From assembly GCF_000027145.1 (NCBI RefSeq), contig NC_013891.1, positions 1,984,001-2,048,000 of the forward strand: a stretch of 64,000 nt of DNA, in the 5' to 3' direction. The notes beneath the pieces are model-generated. The model saw only the letters and a list, made by a program, of their open reading frames with translations. It did not search any database and was not told the origin of the DNA. The translations under genes and the position numbers were made by a program. Every line of letters begins with the position of its first letter. Within the stretch, counting starts at the first letter, position 1. The stretch is from Listeria seeligeri serovar 1/2b str. SLCC3954. GTDB taxonomy: Bacteria; Bacillota; Bacilli; Lactobacillales; Listeriaceae. Of this stretch, positions 17,397 through 26,649 are shown piece by piece.

Positions 17397-18211
17397 TATA
17401 TTTTCAAATCCTTTTTCTTATACAAAATAAATGTGGCTGCAACCATTACGACAATTATGATACAAGAAATAAGCGCGTTTGTCCCTGTTATTCCACTATC
17501 CATAACTTCGGATGGTATCGCATAATTAATAGGAGAGAAATATTTTAAGAAATCGACATTATCATTCAGTCCGGCCATTATCCCTAAAATATAAGTTAAG
17601 AAAACAAGGGCTAGAGCAACCGGAGAAGCTTGTTTAGCAGAACGAAGCACGGAGGAAACCATAAAACCAGCACTCATAAATACTGTAGCTACAAGTAACT
17701 CGCTTGAGAAAACCCGGATTAACTCCATCACCAAATCGCCGCTATCTACGCCACTCGGTTTGAGAAATAAAATCAGGGCAACCGAAGCACCAAAAGTAAT
17801 CAACCAAAATGCGATAAAAGATAGTAAATTGCCCACCATTTTCCAAAAAACTAAATTTGAACGAGTGATTGGTTGTGCATATAAAAATTCAATCGTTCCA
17901 TCTGTTTCTTCTTTAATTAAAGCTTGAGCGCCAATCAAAGCTGCATATACACAAGCTGCAATGAAAATATACTGAAATACATAAGCAAAATAAGCATCAA
18001 TATTGGTTAAATCAGCCATCGAATCCATGTGCAAAACCTTCATCATATCTTGCGGTAAAGCATTCATTTTCGTATTCACTAAATCTTGCATCCCACTACT
18101 TTGCATACTCGGGAAAAAAGCCATAAATACGCCTAAAATAACGATAACAACAAGAGACCAAACAATCAAACTCCTAATTCTTGTTTTCCATTCAATGTGT
18201 AGAATATTCAC
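17396..18211 (-). CDS. ABC-2 type transporter permease
   Basis: A membrane subunit of an ABC exporter. The 271 residues hold about six helices, with the ABC-2 permease motif (ALIKEETDGTIEFLYAQPI) between the second and third, as in YhcI/EcsB-like antibiotic and lipid exporters. Its start overlaps the ATPase gene by 4 bases. It forms a transporter with the upstream ATPase; the exported substrate is not recognisable. Confidence 0.86.
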   Translation of the reverse strand: MNILHIEWKTRIRSLIVWSLVVIVILGVFMAFFPSMQSSGMQDLVNTKMNALPQDMMKVLHMDSMADLTNIDAYFAYVFQYIFIAACVYAALIGAQALIKEETDGTIEFLYAQPITRSNLVFWKMVGNLLSFIAFWLITFGASVALILFLKPSGVDSGDLVMELIRVFSSELLVATVFMSAGFMVSSVLRSAKQASPVALALVFLTYILGIMAGLNDNVDFLKYFSPINYAIPSEVMDSGITGTNALISCIIIVVMVAATFILYKKKDLKI

Positions 18212-19095
18212 TTGTTTTCGCCCCCTTCGTACAGTGTCATAAATTTATCTTCCAATTCTTGGTTAGTAATTGTCAAATCCGTAATTGCTTTTTCTTGTAA
18301 AATCGGCAAAATGGTTTTAATATCATCATCAAAAATAAGACGAGCTTTCCCTACTTCTTTTTCGATAACTCTAGCACCCGCACTTATTAATTTTTCTAAC
18401 GGTAAATTACTACCTTTTAGTGCGATTACTTTACCCGACATTTGCTGATTTAGAATGTCTTCTACCGCGATAATATTACCATTTCGAATAAAAGCGGCTC
18501 TTGTACAATATTCCTGTACTTCCCGCAGATTGTGGCTAGATAGAAAGATCGTCATGCCTTCCTTATTGCGATTGGTCATTTCCTTAAATAAATAATGTTG
18601 CATCAGAGGATCTAAACCATTCGTCGGTTCATCCAAAATAAATAACTTTGGTTCAGTAATTAGCCCAGCGACGATGGCTACTTTTTTCTTGTTTCCAAGT
18701 GACATTTCACCAAATCTTTTTTTAGGATCAATCGAGAACATTTCGAAATAATTTTTCATTTTTTTCGTTGCATTTTCAATATGATGGAACTTCGCTGCGT
18801 AGTGGATAATATCATTTGCTGTCATTTGTGGATAATAGCGCACTTCGCTTGGAACATAACCAACCATTTTTTTGATTTCAGCTGAATTTTTTACGACATC
18901 TTTCCCAAGAACAGTAGCCCCTCCACTTGTTGCATAAATAAAATTAAGTAAAACTTTAATTGTGGTTGATTTCCCTGCACCATTTGGACCAATAAAGCCG
19001 TACAATTCGCCTTCGTTGACAGTTAAATTCACATTTTCAATTGCTCGCTTTTTATGATAGTTTTTTGTGAGCGACTCCACTTTAATAGCTTCCAT
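18208..19095 (-). CDS. ABC transporter ATPase (exporter type)
   Basis: The ATPase of the three-gene exporter operon, 295 residues. Walker A is GPNGAGKST, the signature appears as MSLGNKKKV (a variant of LSGGQ), Walker B is LFILDEPTNGLD and the switch His is in SSHNLRE. This is the CcmA/DrrA class that pairs with ABC-2 permeases. It comes first after a TetR-type operator/promoter. Confidence 0.89.
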   Translation of the reverse strand: MEAIKVESLTKNYHKKRAIENVNLTVNEGELYGFIGPNGAGKSTTIKVLLNFIYATSGGATVLGKDVVKNSAEIKKMVGYVPSEVRYYPQMTANDIIHYAAKFHHIENATKKMKNYFEMFSIDPKKRFGEMSLGNKKKVAIVAGLITEPKLFILDEPTNGLDPLMQHYLFKEMTNRNKEGMTIFLSSHNLREVQEYCTRAAFIRNGNIIAVEDILNQQMSGKVIALKGSNLPLEKLISAGARVIEKEVGKARLIFDDDIKTILPILQEKAITDLTITNQELEDKFMTLYEGGENK

Positions 19096-19116
19096 ATTCT
19101 CTCCTCCAAACTCATA

Positions 19117-19165
19117 TTGACCAACTAGTCAAATAGAGTATAGGCGCTTTTGACCAGGTAGTCAA
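19117..19165 (-). promoter_or_regulatory. Promoter with twin TetR operators
   Basis: Minus strand TTGACT (19160-19165), 17-bp spacer, TATACT (19137-19142). Two near-identical palindromes, TTGACCAACTAGTCAA (19117-19132) and TTGACCAGGTAGTCAA (19150-19165), are centred 33 bp apart. One covers the -35 and the other the start region. They are the expected binding sites of the TetR protein encoded at the end of the operon. Confidence 0.88.
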
Positions 19166-19180
19166 TCAAAAACATTCCAC

Positions 19181-19210
19181 AAAAAAAGAAAACACCTTTT
19201 AGGCATTTTC
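19181..19210 (-). terminator. Terminator of nudF
   Basis: Minus strand GAAAATGCC / GGTGTTTTC (two G-U pairs) followed by TTTTTTT. The stem starts inside the last codons of nudF. Confidence 0.78.
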
Positions 19211-19756
19211 TTCCATTAATAGTAATAATTTCCAGTACTCCATTGCATACATTGTTTTAGCATCATGGATCAACTGTTGCAGCATTAATTGTTCTGCTTC
19301 ATCTGGCGTTACTTTGACGAGATTTAAAAATTCATCGGCGTCTTGCTTGAGCGGTTTTTCTACTTTCCGCAAATCTCGTGCCACAAAAATATGTAATAAT
19401 TCATTGGCAAACCCTGGCGACGTATAAAAAGAAGTTAAATACGTAAAATCATCTGACTGAAATCCAGTTTCTTCTTCCAGTTCACGTTTTGCTGTAATAA
19501 TTGGTTCTTCTCCTTCTTCCATTTTGCCAGCTGGAATTTCAATGATGGTTTTTTCTAGCGGTTTTCGAAATTGTTCTACTAAATACATCGAACCATCAGT
19601 TGAAAATGGGATAATCGCTACTGCCCCAGGATGCTTAATAATTTCGCGTTTGCTATGTTCCCCGTTCGGTAATTCCACCTCATCTACTTGCAACTCAATA
19701 ATATTCCCTTTGAAAAGCGTCTTTGAATGAAGTGTTTTTTCTTCAAGTGAATCCAT
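19199..19756 (-). CDS. nudF: ADP-ribose pyrophosphatase (Nudix)
   Basis: It hydrolyses ADP-ribose to AMP and ribose-5-phosphate. It is 185 residues; the full Nudix box begins GKMEEGEEP and continues RELEEETGF, fitting GX5EX7REUXEEXGU. The N-terminal region (LPNGEHSKREIIKHPGAV) is typical of NudF/YffH proteins. It has its own promoter just upstream and is a single-gene unit. Confidence 0.92.
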   Translation of the reverse strand: MDSLEEKTLHSKTLFKGNIIELQVDEVELPNGEHSKREIIKHPGAVAIIPFSTDGSMYLVEQFRKPLEKTIIEIPAGKMEEGEEPIITAKRELEEETGFQSDDFTYLTSFYTSPGFANELLHIFVARDLRKVEKPLKQDADEFLNLVKVTPDEAEQLMLQQLIHDAKTMYAMEYWKLLLLMEENA

Positions 19757-19783
19757 CTAAGCCACCTACTTCTTGTTTTTTTC

Positions 19784-19811
19784 ATTATAACATAACTAAG
19801 TCCGAGTTCAA
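19784..19811 (-). promoter_or_regulatory. Promoter of nudF
   Basis: Minus strand TTGAAC (19806-19811), 16-bp spacer, TATAAT (19784-19789) with an extended TG. Confidence 0.7.
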
Positions 19812-19903
19812 TTTACATCGCACGACTGATAACATCTATTTTCTAAATATGGTATGATAAGGACAAATAAAGCACACTTTCTAAAATATAAATACCCTTC
19901 AAC

Positions 19904-19932
19904 TTGCCTAGTTACGAGATACTAAATATACT
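19904..19932 (+). promoter_or_regulatory. Promoter of the xpaC-telA pair
   Basis: TTGCCT (19904-19909), 17-bp spacer, TATACT (19927-19932). A second possible start is the extended -10 TGGTATGAT at 19850-19858. The leader from the nearer promoter is about 90 bases and shows no clear riboswitch. Confidence 0.55.
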
Positions 19933-20027
19933 TAACTAGTAGATAACACGAAACATCATTTATTTTAGAAAAATATACCTAAGAAAAGCGGACCTTTCAA
20001 ACAGGTACTTAAAGGAGAAGATGTATA

Positions 20028-20687
20028 ATGACCGTTTTTAAAAAAATATTAGCATTCACAGGTTCCATTTTACTTGTCACTATTTTGGTTGGGATTCTTA
20101 TTTCCGTTATCCATAGTGGATTGATAATTGCAGCAATTGCTCTGGTTGTTACGGCTGTCCTATTTTTCTTTTCATCGAGAGCTGGGGACCGTGCACAAAT
20201 GATTGCCACTGGGTTAACTAAGAAAGAATACAAATATATTCGTACTAACTTAGAAGAAGCTCGTATAAAGATTGTTCGCCTTCAAAAAATCATGACCCAA
20301 AATAAAGCACTATACTCTTTCCAAGAACGCAACAAAACACTTTTACTTACAAAACGAATTTACGGTATCGTGAAAGAAGAACCAAAACGTTTTTATGAAG
20401 CAGAAGATTTCTTTTTCTCTCACCTAGATTCTTTGGTCGAACTTACGGAAAAATATGCTTTCTTAGAAAAACAACCTGTTAAAGACAAAAAAATCTACCA
20501 AACACTTTCTGACACGCGCACACTTTTAAATGATTTAAGTCGCGTTATTGAAAAGGATTTATTTACACTTTTAAATCAAGATGTAAACAATCTTGACTTT
20601 GAATTAGAAGTTGCAAAAAACTCCATTTCCAAACAGAAAAAGAAATTCGAAAGGGGTACAAAAGATGACCGAGAAGAAGCCAAGTGA
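20028..20687 (+). CDS. XpaC-family membrane protein
   Basis: A 219-residue protein of the XpaC family (named for a 5-bromo-4-chloroindolyl phosphate hydrolysis phenotype). Two membrane helices at about 9-47 are followed by a long charged helical cytosolic region. The family commonly precedes telA, as here, where the two genes overlap by 23 bases. The biochemical activity is not established; a role with TelA in envelope stress is inferred. The start has AAAGGAGAAG upstream. Confidence 0.82.
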   Translation: MTVFKKILAFTGSILLVTILVGILISVIHSGLIIAAIALVVTAVLFFFSSRAGDRAQMIATGLTKKEYKYIRTNLEEARIKIVRLQKIMTQNKALYSFQERNKTLLLTKRIYGIVKEEPKRFYEAEDFFFSHLDSLVELTEKYAFLEKQPVKDKKIYQTLSDTRTLLNDLSRVIEKDLFTLLNQDVNNLDFELEVAKNSISKQKKKFERGTKDDREEAK

Positions 20688-21864
20688 AGAAACAAATGAA
20701 TTAAAAGATTTAGTAGTTGAAAAAGAATTTAATCAAACGTTAGATGATCTTCTTGCTAATCCTTTTGGAACAGAAGGAGAATCTGCTACAAGTATTGTTA
20801 ATAACGAAACAGACGCAGCTCCTCGCCTCGTAGACATGCTAACGGAAACGAATAAAAAACAAGCACTAGAATTATCGAAACAAATCGAACCTGGAAATCA
20901 AGCGGCTATTCTTGGTTACGGAGCACCAGCCCAAGCAAAACTACATGACTTCTCACATTCGATGCTAGCTCATGTTCAAAAACAAGATGTTGGTCCAATT
21001 GGCGATATTATCAGTGATTTAATGTATCGTTTACAAGAAGCGGATCCAGATGAACTAGCTGCTCGCAACAAAAATGTTTTCACAAAAATGTTCCATCGAG
21101 TAAAACAATCCATCAATGAAATTACTTCTAAATATCAAAAAATTGGTACCCAAATTGACCGCATCGCGTTGAAACTGGAACACTCCAAAAAGCGTTTAAT
21201 GGAAGATAACTCTTTCCTAGAACAGCTTTATGATAAAAATAAAGATTATTTCCAAGCACTTAATATTTACATTGCTGCTGGAGAATTGAAACTAGAAGAA
21301 ATTAATACAAAAATGCTCCCAGAACTTCGCAAAAAAGCGGAACAAACTGGCGACCAGATGGATTATCAAGAAGTAAACGATTTAACACAATTTGCGGATC
21401 GTCTAGATAAACGTGTGTATGATTTACGTTTAAGCCGCCAAATCACGATTCAACAAGCGCCACAAATTCGTTTAATCCAAAATACAAACCAAGCACTTGC
21501 AGAAAAAATTCAATCTTCTATTATGACTGCTATTCCGCTTTGGAAAAATCAAGTGGCAATCGCACTTACCCTGCTTCGTCAACAACAAGCAGTGGAAGCG
21601 CAACGTCAAGTTTCTGAAACAACAAACGAATTATTGAAACGAAACGCAGATATGCTGAAAACAAACGCTATCGAAACAGCGCGTGAAAACGAAAGGGGCA
21701 TCGTCGACATCGAAACCCTTAAGGAAACTCAATCTAGCTTAATTGAAACTTTACAAGAAACATTAAAAATTCAACAAGAAGGTCGCGCAAAACGTGCTGT
21801 GGCTGAGAAAGAACTAGTGACAATGGAACAAGAACTGAAGGAACGTTTACTCGAAATGAAATAA
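20665..21864 (+). CDS. TelA-family protein (toxic anion resistance)
   Basis: A soluble protein of about 399 residues, rich in helices and coiled coil, of the TelA/YceH family linked to tellurite and cell-wall antibiotic resistance in other bacteria. The mid-protein [20 protein letters not shown] and the later [20 protein letters not shown] are family blocks. The start was set at 20665 because AAGGGG lies 8 bases before; the open frame extends 18 codons further upstream without a ribosome site. In the EGD-e order I recall a PTS gene cluster between this gene and dinB; none is present here. Confidence 0.85.
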   Translation: MTEKKPSEETNELKDLVVEKEFNQTLDDLLANPFGTEGESATSIVNNETDAAPRLVDMLTETNKKQALELSKQIEPGNQAAILGYGAPAQAKLHDFSHSMLAHVQKQDVGPIGDIISDLMYRLQEADPDELAARNKNVFTKMFHRVKQSINEITSKYQKIGTQIDRIALKLEHSKKRLMEDNSFLEQLYDKNKDYFQALNIYIAAGELKLEEINTKMLPELRKKAEQTGDQMDYQEVNDLTQFADRLDKRVYDLRLSRQITIQQAPQIRLIQNTNQALAEKIQSSIMTAIPLWKNQVAIALTLLRQQQAVEAQRQVSETTNELLKRNADMLKTNAIETARENERGIVDIETLKETQSSLIETLQETLKIQQEGRAKRAVAEKELVTMEQELKERLLEMK

Positions 21865-21865
21865 T

Positions 21866-21900
21866 AAAAAAAGGCTAGCGCTGCGGCGCTAGCCTTTTTT
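21866..21900. terminator. Bidirectional terminator between telA and dinB
   Basis: GGCTAGCGC and GCGCTAGCC form a perfect 9-bp stem with a 4-base loop and A-run/T-run flanks. Confidence 0.95.
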
Positions 21901-22969
21901 ATAATCCTTCTAATCGTAAATTTTCAAAATGGACTGGTTTTAAATTCGTTACAGTGAGTCCAATCAAGCGAATACTTTCTTTCCCTGTGTAGCTTTCCCG
22001 TAAAAGTAATGCTGCGGCTTGATAAATCTGCTGTGCATCGTGGATATATTCATTTAAAGTAAGTCTTTTTGTAATTGTAGTAAAGTCACTGTATCGAAGT
22101 TTAAGTACGACTGTTTTGCCGTGTTTTTGGAGTTTTGTTAGTCGTTCTTCTACTTTTTTTGCAAAGATCATTAAATTTTGCTCTAATACGCGTTCATCTA
22201 GAACATTAAATTCAAAAGTAGTTTCTTTCCCAACCGATTTCCGGTCGCGATGTGGATTCACAACATTATTGGATCGTCCCCGCACATGGCGATACAAATG
22301 ATAACCTTGTTTGTGTAGCTCCCGAATTAAGTCCCATTCGCTCCACTTCTTCAAATCAGCCCCGTTTTCTATTCCTAAACGATGTAGTTTTTCTGCGGTT
22401 ACTTTTCCAACACCATAAAACTTTGTTACTGGAATTCTTTCTAAAAAAGCCTCGGCCTCTTCGGGTGAAACAACGGTTATTCCAGCAGGCTTATGATAAT
22501 CAGAGGCGATTTTAGCGATGAACTTATTAAAGGAGACACCTGCTGATGCAGTGAGTCCAAGTTCACGGTAAATCGTTTGTTGAATATCACGAGCAATCAA
22601 TGTTGCCGACTTCATTCCTTTTTTATTTTCCGTGACATCTAGATAAGCTTCGTCCAAAGATAATGGTTCAATTAAATCTGTATATCTGGAAAATATTTCG
22701 CGTACTTGTCCGGATACTTCCACATAATGAGCCATATTTCCATGAATAAAGATACCATTTGGACACAGCATAACCGCTTGTCTCGTGGGCATAGCAGAAT
22801 GCACCCCAAATTTACGCGCTTCATAAGAACAAGTTGACACTACGCCACGCTTATTCGGATCCCCGCCAATAATTAATGGCTTTCCGCGGAATTCAGGATG
22901 GTCGCGTTGTTCTACAGATGCATAAAAAGCGTCCATATCAATATGAATAATTTTTCTACTCGTATCCAT
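21899..22969 (-). CDS. dinB: DNA polymerase IV (translesion)
   Basis: A Y-family error-prone polymerase that bypasses DNA lesions. It has 356 residues. Catalytic acidic residues lie in IHIDMDAFYASVE and in SLDEAYLDVT, and SYEARKFGV is a Y-family motif. Little-finger and beta-clamp contacts are expected at the C-terminus. The start at 22969 follows AGGAGG by 7 bases; the open frame extends 9 codons upstream through the ribosome site. An SOS box sits between promoter and start. Confidence 0.95.
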   Translation of the reverse strand: MDTSRKIIHIDMDAFYASVEQRDHPEFRGKPLIIGGDPNKRGVVSTCSYEARKFGVHSAMPTRQAVMLCPNGIFIHGNMAHYVEVSGQVREIFSRYTDLIEPLSLDEAYLDVTENKKGMKSATLIARDIQQTIYRELGLTASAGVSFNKFIAKIASDYHKPAGITVVSPEEAEAFLERIPVTKFYGVGKVTAEKLHRLGIENGADLKKWSEWDLIRELHKQGYHLYRHVRGRSNNVVNPHRDRKSVGKETTFEFNVLDERVLEQNLMIFAKKVEERLTKLQKHGKTVVLKLRYSDFTTITKRLTLNEYIHDAQQIYQAAALLLRESYTGKESIRLIGLTVTNLKPVHFENLRLEGL

Positions 22970-22989
22970 AATCGCACCTCCTAAAAAAA

Positions 22990-23038
22990 CGAACAAATGT
23001 TCCTTAATAATTATAAACTTAAACCAATTTAATTACAA
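22990..23038 (-). promoter_or_regulatory. dinB promoter with LexA (SOS) box
   Basis: Minus strand TTGTAA (23033-23038), 17-bp spacer, TATAAT (23010-23015). CGAACAAATGTTCC at 22990-23003 fits the Gram-positive LexA box CGAACNNNNGTTCG with one mismatch and lies at the transcription start. DinB is a known SOS gene in Listeria. Confidence 0.85.
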
Positions 23039-23152
23039 GTCAAAAATTCATTGCTAAAAATCACCTTCCTCTGAAATGTTTTGCTGGTATCTCCAGTTAA
23101 CGAGTCCAATCTCATTTCACTGTCCATAAATAATAGTATTTTTGCTATTAAT

Positions 23153-23299
23153 TTGACAATTTCAAGGTGATATTATATTATCTTTCCCGCCAATAAGCCT
23201 GCTTACTGCACCAATAGAGCGATTAGAGCGTCTTATAAAATAATTCTCTCCTAATTAAAGCCTAGATGTTTTCAGTTGCTTAAACTATCAATGGGGTAT
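23153..23299 (+). promoter_or_regulatory. Candidate promoters of the beta-propeller gene
   Basis: The 22970-23336 gap holds, beyond the dinB promoter, a sigma-A promoter TTGACA (23153-23158), 17 bp, TATTAT (23176-23181). Nearer the gene, GTTG (23275-23278), 15 bp, GGGTAT (23294-23299) differs from the Listeria sigma-B consensus GTTT-N13-17-GGGWAT by one base. The second would give a short leader of about 28 bases. Confidence 0.5.
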
Positions 23300-23336
23300 A
23301 TGGTTAGGTTAATCCAATTGAAAGGAAGCGTTTATA

Positions 23337-24842
23337 ATGACTTATAATAAAACTGTTCCAAACCCTTTTCTATCAGCTGCTACTTATGCTTTAACACACA
23401 TTGATTCTTCACAGAGTGATGTTGTTCCATATGAAGTAAAACGAGGTACATTTGAGGTAGATTTAAGAACTAGCCCACGGGTTCCTACAGGTCCAATAAG
23501 CATTATTACTTTGGCCTCCGCAGATTCAAATTATATGTGGGGTGTTTCTACACAAGCAATATCCTATATAGACGTTTCAGATAACAAATTTAAAGAAGTT
23601 GTTCATTATAAAGACCCAGCAGCTAAGGATACTCCTGATGGGAAATTAGATAGAGTATTACAAGAAACATTTAAAACAATTGATGATGTAAAAAAAGCGG
23701 TTAATGTCGAAATGGGCATGGACGAAAAAGACATTTTTGCAAATATCTATACAATGGTTGATAAAGATAATAATTTATATTCAGCTTATAAGAGAAAAAT
23801 TCGTGTCTTTTCACTAGTTGATGCAAGCAACCCTGAAGCTGGGATTGAATTAGTTCGTGAAGTTGACTTTGAAAATGATGTCGCAAAAGGTGAAACGTAC
23901 TTTGCAATGCTTGTAAACATGACTTATGATGGAAAACTTATTGTTGTTGGTTCTCAATCAGCTCGTATTCTAGACCGCGAAACTCTAGAAGTACTTGGTA
24001 AAACACAGTTTGGCGATGATGAATTAATTACCAATTCCATTGCGGTAGATAGCGATAATGGAATTTATGTAGCTTCCGACAAAGTAATGCGAAAATTAGT
24101 TTGGACAGGCACAAAATTATCCACAGATGAAAGCGATGGCGCATGGTCTTCTGAGTACTCTTATGGTGATACTCCTCCAAGTGTTAAATTCGGTAAAGGT
24201 ACAGGTTCTACTCCAACCTTAATGGGATTTGATGACAATGATGATCGGCTTGTTGTTATTACAGATGGCGTAAACCAAATGAATATTGTTGCATTTTGGC
24301 GTGATGAGATTCCAGATTATGCAGTACAAGTGGCTGGAACAACTTCCAAACGTATCGCAGGTCAGCATAAAGTAACTTGTGGACTTGATCCAAAACCAGC
24401 ATTTATCCAAAGTGAACAATCAGTTGTTGTAAAAGATTATGAAGCTTTTGTTGTTAACAATGTTCGCGAACACGGAGATGAAGATCATTTGATTGACGTA
24501 TTTGCAGGTGGACCAGTACTTGACCCAGCATATGGTTGTGAACGATTTGAATGGGATACAAAAACACATGCTTGGAAGTCAGTATGGACGCGTAATGACG
24601 TAATATCCATCAGTACAGTTCCAGTTGTCAGCGGTCCATCCAATATCGTCTTCACTAATGGTTTCTATAAAGACACTGGCTGGGAAGTAACAGGTTTGGA
24701 TTGGAACACTGGTGAAACAGTATTCCGCACAGTATTTGGTTTTGATAATCTAGGTAATGGAGCTTATTCTATTATTCAATTCTTTGAAAATGGTGATTTG
24801 TTGTTTAATAGTCTAGGCGGACCAACTAGAGTCAAACTATAA
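23337..24842 (+). CDS. Predicted cytosolic beta-propeller protein, function unknown
   Basis: I do not recognise this 501-residue protein. It has no signal peptide or membrane helix, so it should be cytosolic. The sequence is a run of short strand-turn repeats with aspartate-rich turns: TYDGKLIVVG, DSDNGIYVAS, GFDDNDDRLVVITDG, GNGAYSIIQFFENGDLLF. This pattern fits a six- or seven-bladed propeller of the strictosidine-synthase/PQQ-like type. It holds only two cysteines (348 and 401). It is convergent with the arylsulfate sulfotransferase, itself a propeller enzyme, and shares its terminator. AAAGGAAG precedes the ATG. An enzymatic or binding role with the sulfotransferase is possible but unproven. 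Confidence 0.8.
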   Translation: MTYNKTVPNPFLSAATYALTHIDSSQSDVVPYEVKRGTFEVDLRTSPRVPTGPISIITLASADSNYMWGVSTQAISYIDVSDNKFKEVVHYKDPAAKDTPDGKLDRVLQETFKTIDDVKKAVNVEMGMDEKDIFANIYTMVDKDNNLYSAYKRKIRVFSLVDASNPEAGIELVREVDFENDVAKGETYFAMLVNMTYDGKLIVVGSQSARILDRETLEVLGKTQFGDDELITNSIAVDSDNGIYVASDKVMRKLVWTGTKLSTDESDGAWSSEYSYGDTPPSVKFGKGTGSTPTLMGFDDNDDRLVVITDGVNQMNIVAFWRDEIPDYAVQVAGTTSKRIAGQHKVTCGLDPKPAFIQSEQSVVVKDYEAFVVNNVREHGDEDHLIDVFAGGPVLDPAYGCERFEWDTKTHAWKSVWTRNDVISISTVPVVSGPSNIVFTNGFYKDTGWEVTGLDWNTGETVFRTVFGFDNLGNGAYSIIQFFENGDLLFNSLGGPTRVKL

Positions 24843-24887
24843 AAGAAAAAAGGATTCCAACGAGTTAATTGTTGGAATCCTTTTTTG
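24843..24887. terminator. Bidirectional terminator between the two propeller genes
   Basis: GGATTCCAAC and GTTGGAATCC form a perfect 10-bp stem flanked by an A-run and TTTTTT. Confidence 0.93.
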
Positions 24888-24894
24888 CTAAAAT

Positions 24895-26541
24895 TTATTC
24901 ATCTTCTGTCATTTTATAATCATAACTTGCTGGATATAAACTAAATCGTTCTGCTCGGTAAGCCCAGGCAGATTCTGGAAAGGACGTCAAATTCATTTCG
25001 AAAACTATTTCGCCTGCTTGATTTACTTCGATAATGCTACTTTCTTTACCGTCTTTACGATGGCCAAAGTTAACTAAGTAATTACCAGTGGTTTCCATAT
25101 AACGTGCCCCACCTACTATTTCAGTCCAATAATCTTCGCCTAAATCTTTACCGAATGAGAACACCATTTCTACTTTCTTCGTTTTCTCATTAATTCGGTA
25201 TTGAACAGCTTCACTATATTTACCCGATTCTTCTTCGTCCCCACGTGTAATAACTTCATTATTATCGTAAAGCAAAATATCTACTGTATCAGAATTATCG
25301 TCTTGATCTGGTAAAATTTCGACTGCATGCTGACCAGCTGGATATTTAAAATTATCGCCTGTTGGGTTAAGTAAATACTTTTTGTAGGAATCTGGCCAAC
25401 CTTCTTTATCAGACAGGATCCATTTTATTTTAGTTGAATTATAATCAATTTTCATTACTGTGTCTTGACTCCGACTAGAAATAATAATACTATCATCACT
25501 TTCATCGTACCAGATTGCGTTTTGGTGGAACCAGTCTACTTTTCCATCTGAACGAGCTTTGTAATCTTTGTAGAATTCTTCTGGTAAAATGTCTTTCAAA
25601 TCAATCGTTTTTACTACTTCTCCAGTTTGACGATCAATTTCGATCATTGTGTCTTCCATGTATTTCGTATCATCATTAATAGTAAGAAGTAAGTTTCCTG
25701 ATGGTAATTCGATAGCGTCATGATGGATAGCTGATTTTGAAGATGAGCCAGATTGTTCACTCTCAGCCTCGGTTGTCATCGAATACGCATGATAAATCTT
25801 CCCTAAATAATCTGTTTCTAACAGTAAAGAATACGTATCGTCCGCATTATCATACTTTGTTAAATATAATAAATGACCATTTTCTAATTCTTTAAAAACG
25901 TGGCTATTGTATTTATTTGAGTACCAACGCACGTCCCCATTTGAGTCAACCCCATAAGCATATTTCGTACTTGGTGTAATAAAAGTAAGCTGATTACCAG
26001 TTTGTTCCATTTTTTTAGTGTCACTCGTTTTAACATCAATTGTTGGCATTTCAGCTGGTAATTTGTCTGTTTGAATCGTGATGGTTTTTTCGGTTTTTTT
26101 GCCGTCTTGTGTTACTGCCGAGATTTTTACAGTGTTGGCTTTATCAGCATATAGCCCTAAAACTGCTACTTCATGTTCCGTTGTGTACTCTGAACCTACT
26201 TCAGATTCGATAGTGGTGTCTGCATTTTCCCCTTCTACTTCTACAGTAATCTTCATTTTTTCAGCTGTATTAAATAAAAGTAATGCTGTTAATGGGCTGG
26301 TACCGTATGGATTTAATTTAACATATGGCTTCTCTAGTGTAGCGTCTTCGCTGTCCGCTTTTAGTTGTTTTTCAATAGCAGTTTGCTCATCAACAAGATC
26401 AGTATCGAGCATATAATAATCCTGCTTAGTTGTTTTTTGTTTATCTTGATAAAAGTAGTAGCCCATCCCGGCCGAAATGAGAATGATGCAACTTGCCACG
26501 ATGATAGCTATGATTTTTCTTCGTTTTGGTGTTTTTGTCAT
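24895..26541 (-). CDS. Membrane-anchored arylsulfate sulfotransferase (ASST)
   Basis: A PAPS-independent enzyme that moves sulfate from one phenolic ester to another phenol. It has 548 residues: a single N-terminal membrane anchor at about 10-31, an Ig-like N-domain at about 75-158, then a six-bladed propeller. The four active-site residues known from the E. coli enzyme have counterparts: His274 (in IHHDAIELP), His339 (WFHQNAI), Arg357 (SSRSQD) and the sulfate-accepting His405 (GQHAVEIL). The 18-residue His339-Arg357 spacing equals that of E. coli. There are no extracellular cysteines, so no disulfide is needed. It should face outside the cell. The acceptor is unknown. Confidence 0.88.
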   Translation of the reverse strand: MTKTPKRRKIIAIIVASCIILISAGMGYYFYQDKQKTTKQDYYMLDTDLVDEQTAIEKQLKADSEDATLEKPYVKLNPYGTSPLTALLLFNTAEKMKITVEVEGENADTTIESEVGSEYTTEHEVAVLGLYADKANTVKISAVTQDGKKTEKTITIQTDKLPAEMPTIDVKTSDTKKMEQTGNQLTFITPSTKYAYGVDSNGDVRWYSNKYNSHVFKELENGHLLYLTKYDNADDTYSLLLETDYLGKIYHAYSMTTEAESEQSGSSSKSAIHHDAIELPSGNLLLTINDDTKYMEDTMIEIDRQTGEVVKTIDLKDILPEEFYKDYKARSDGKVDWFHQNAIWYDESDDSIIISSRSQDTVMKIDYNSTKIKWILSDKEGWPDSYKKYLLNPTGDNFKYPAGQHAVEILPDQDDNSDTVDILLYDNNEVITRGDEEESGKYSEAVQYRINEKTKKVEMVFSFGKDLGEDYWTEIVGGARYMETTGNYLVNFGHRKDGKESSIIEVNQAGEIVFEMNLTSFPESAWAYRAERFSLYPASYDYKMTEDE

Positions 26542-26649
26542 AGAGATACTCCTTTCACATTACATAAAAGTTTAACAAAAAAGTTTGAATAAACTATGAA
26601 CGTAATGCAAAAAAGTATAACCTTTATTTTTGGCTTGTTTAGTTAATTT

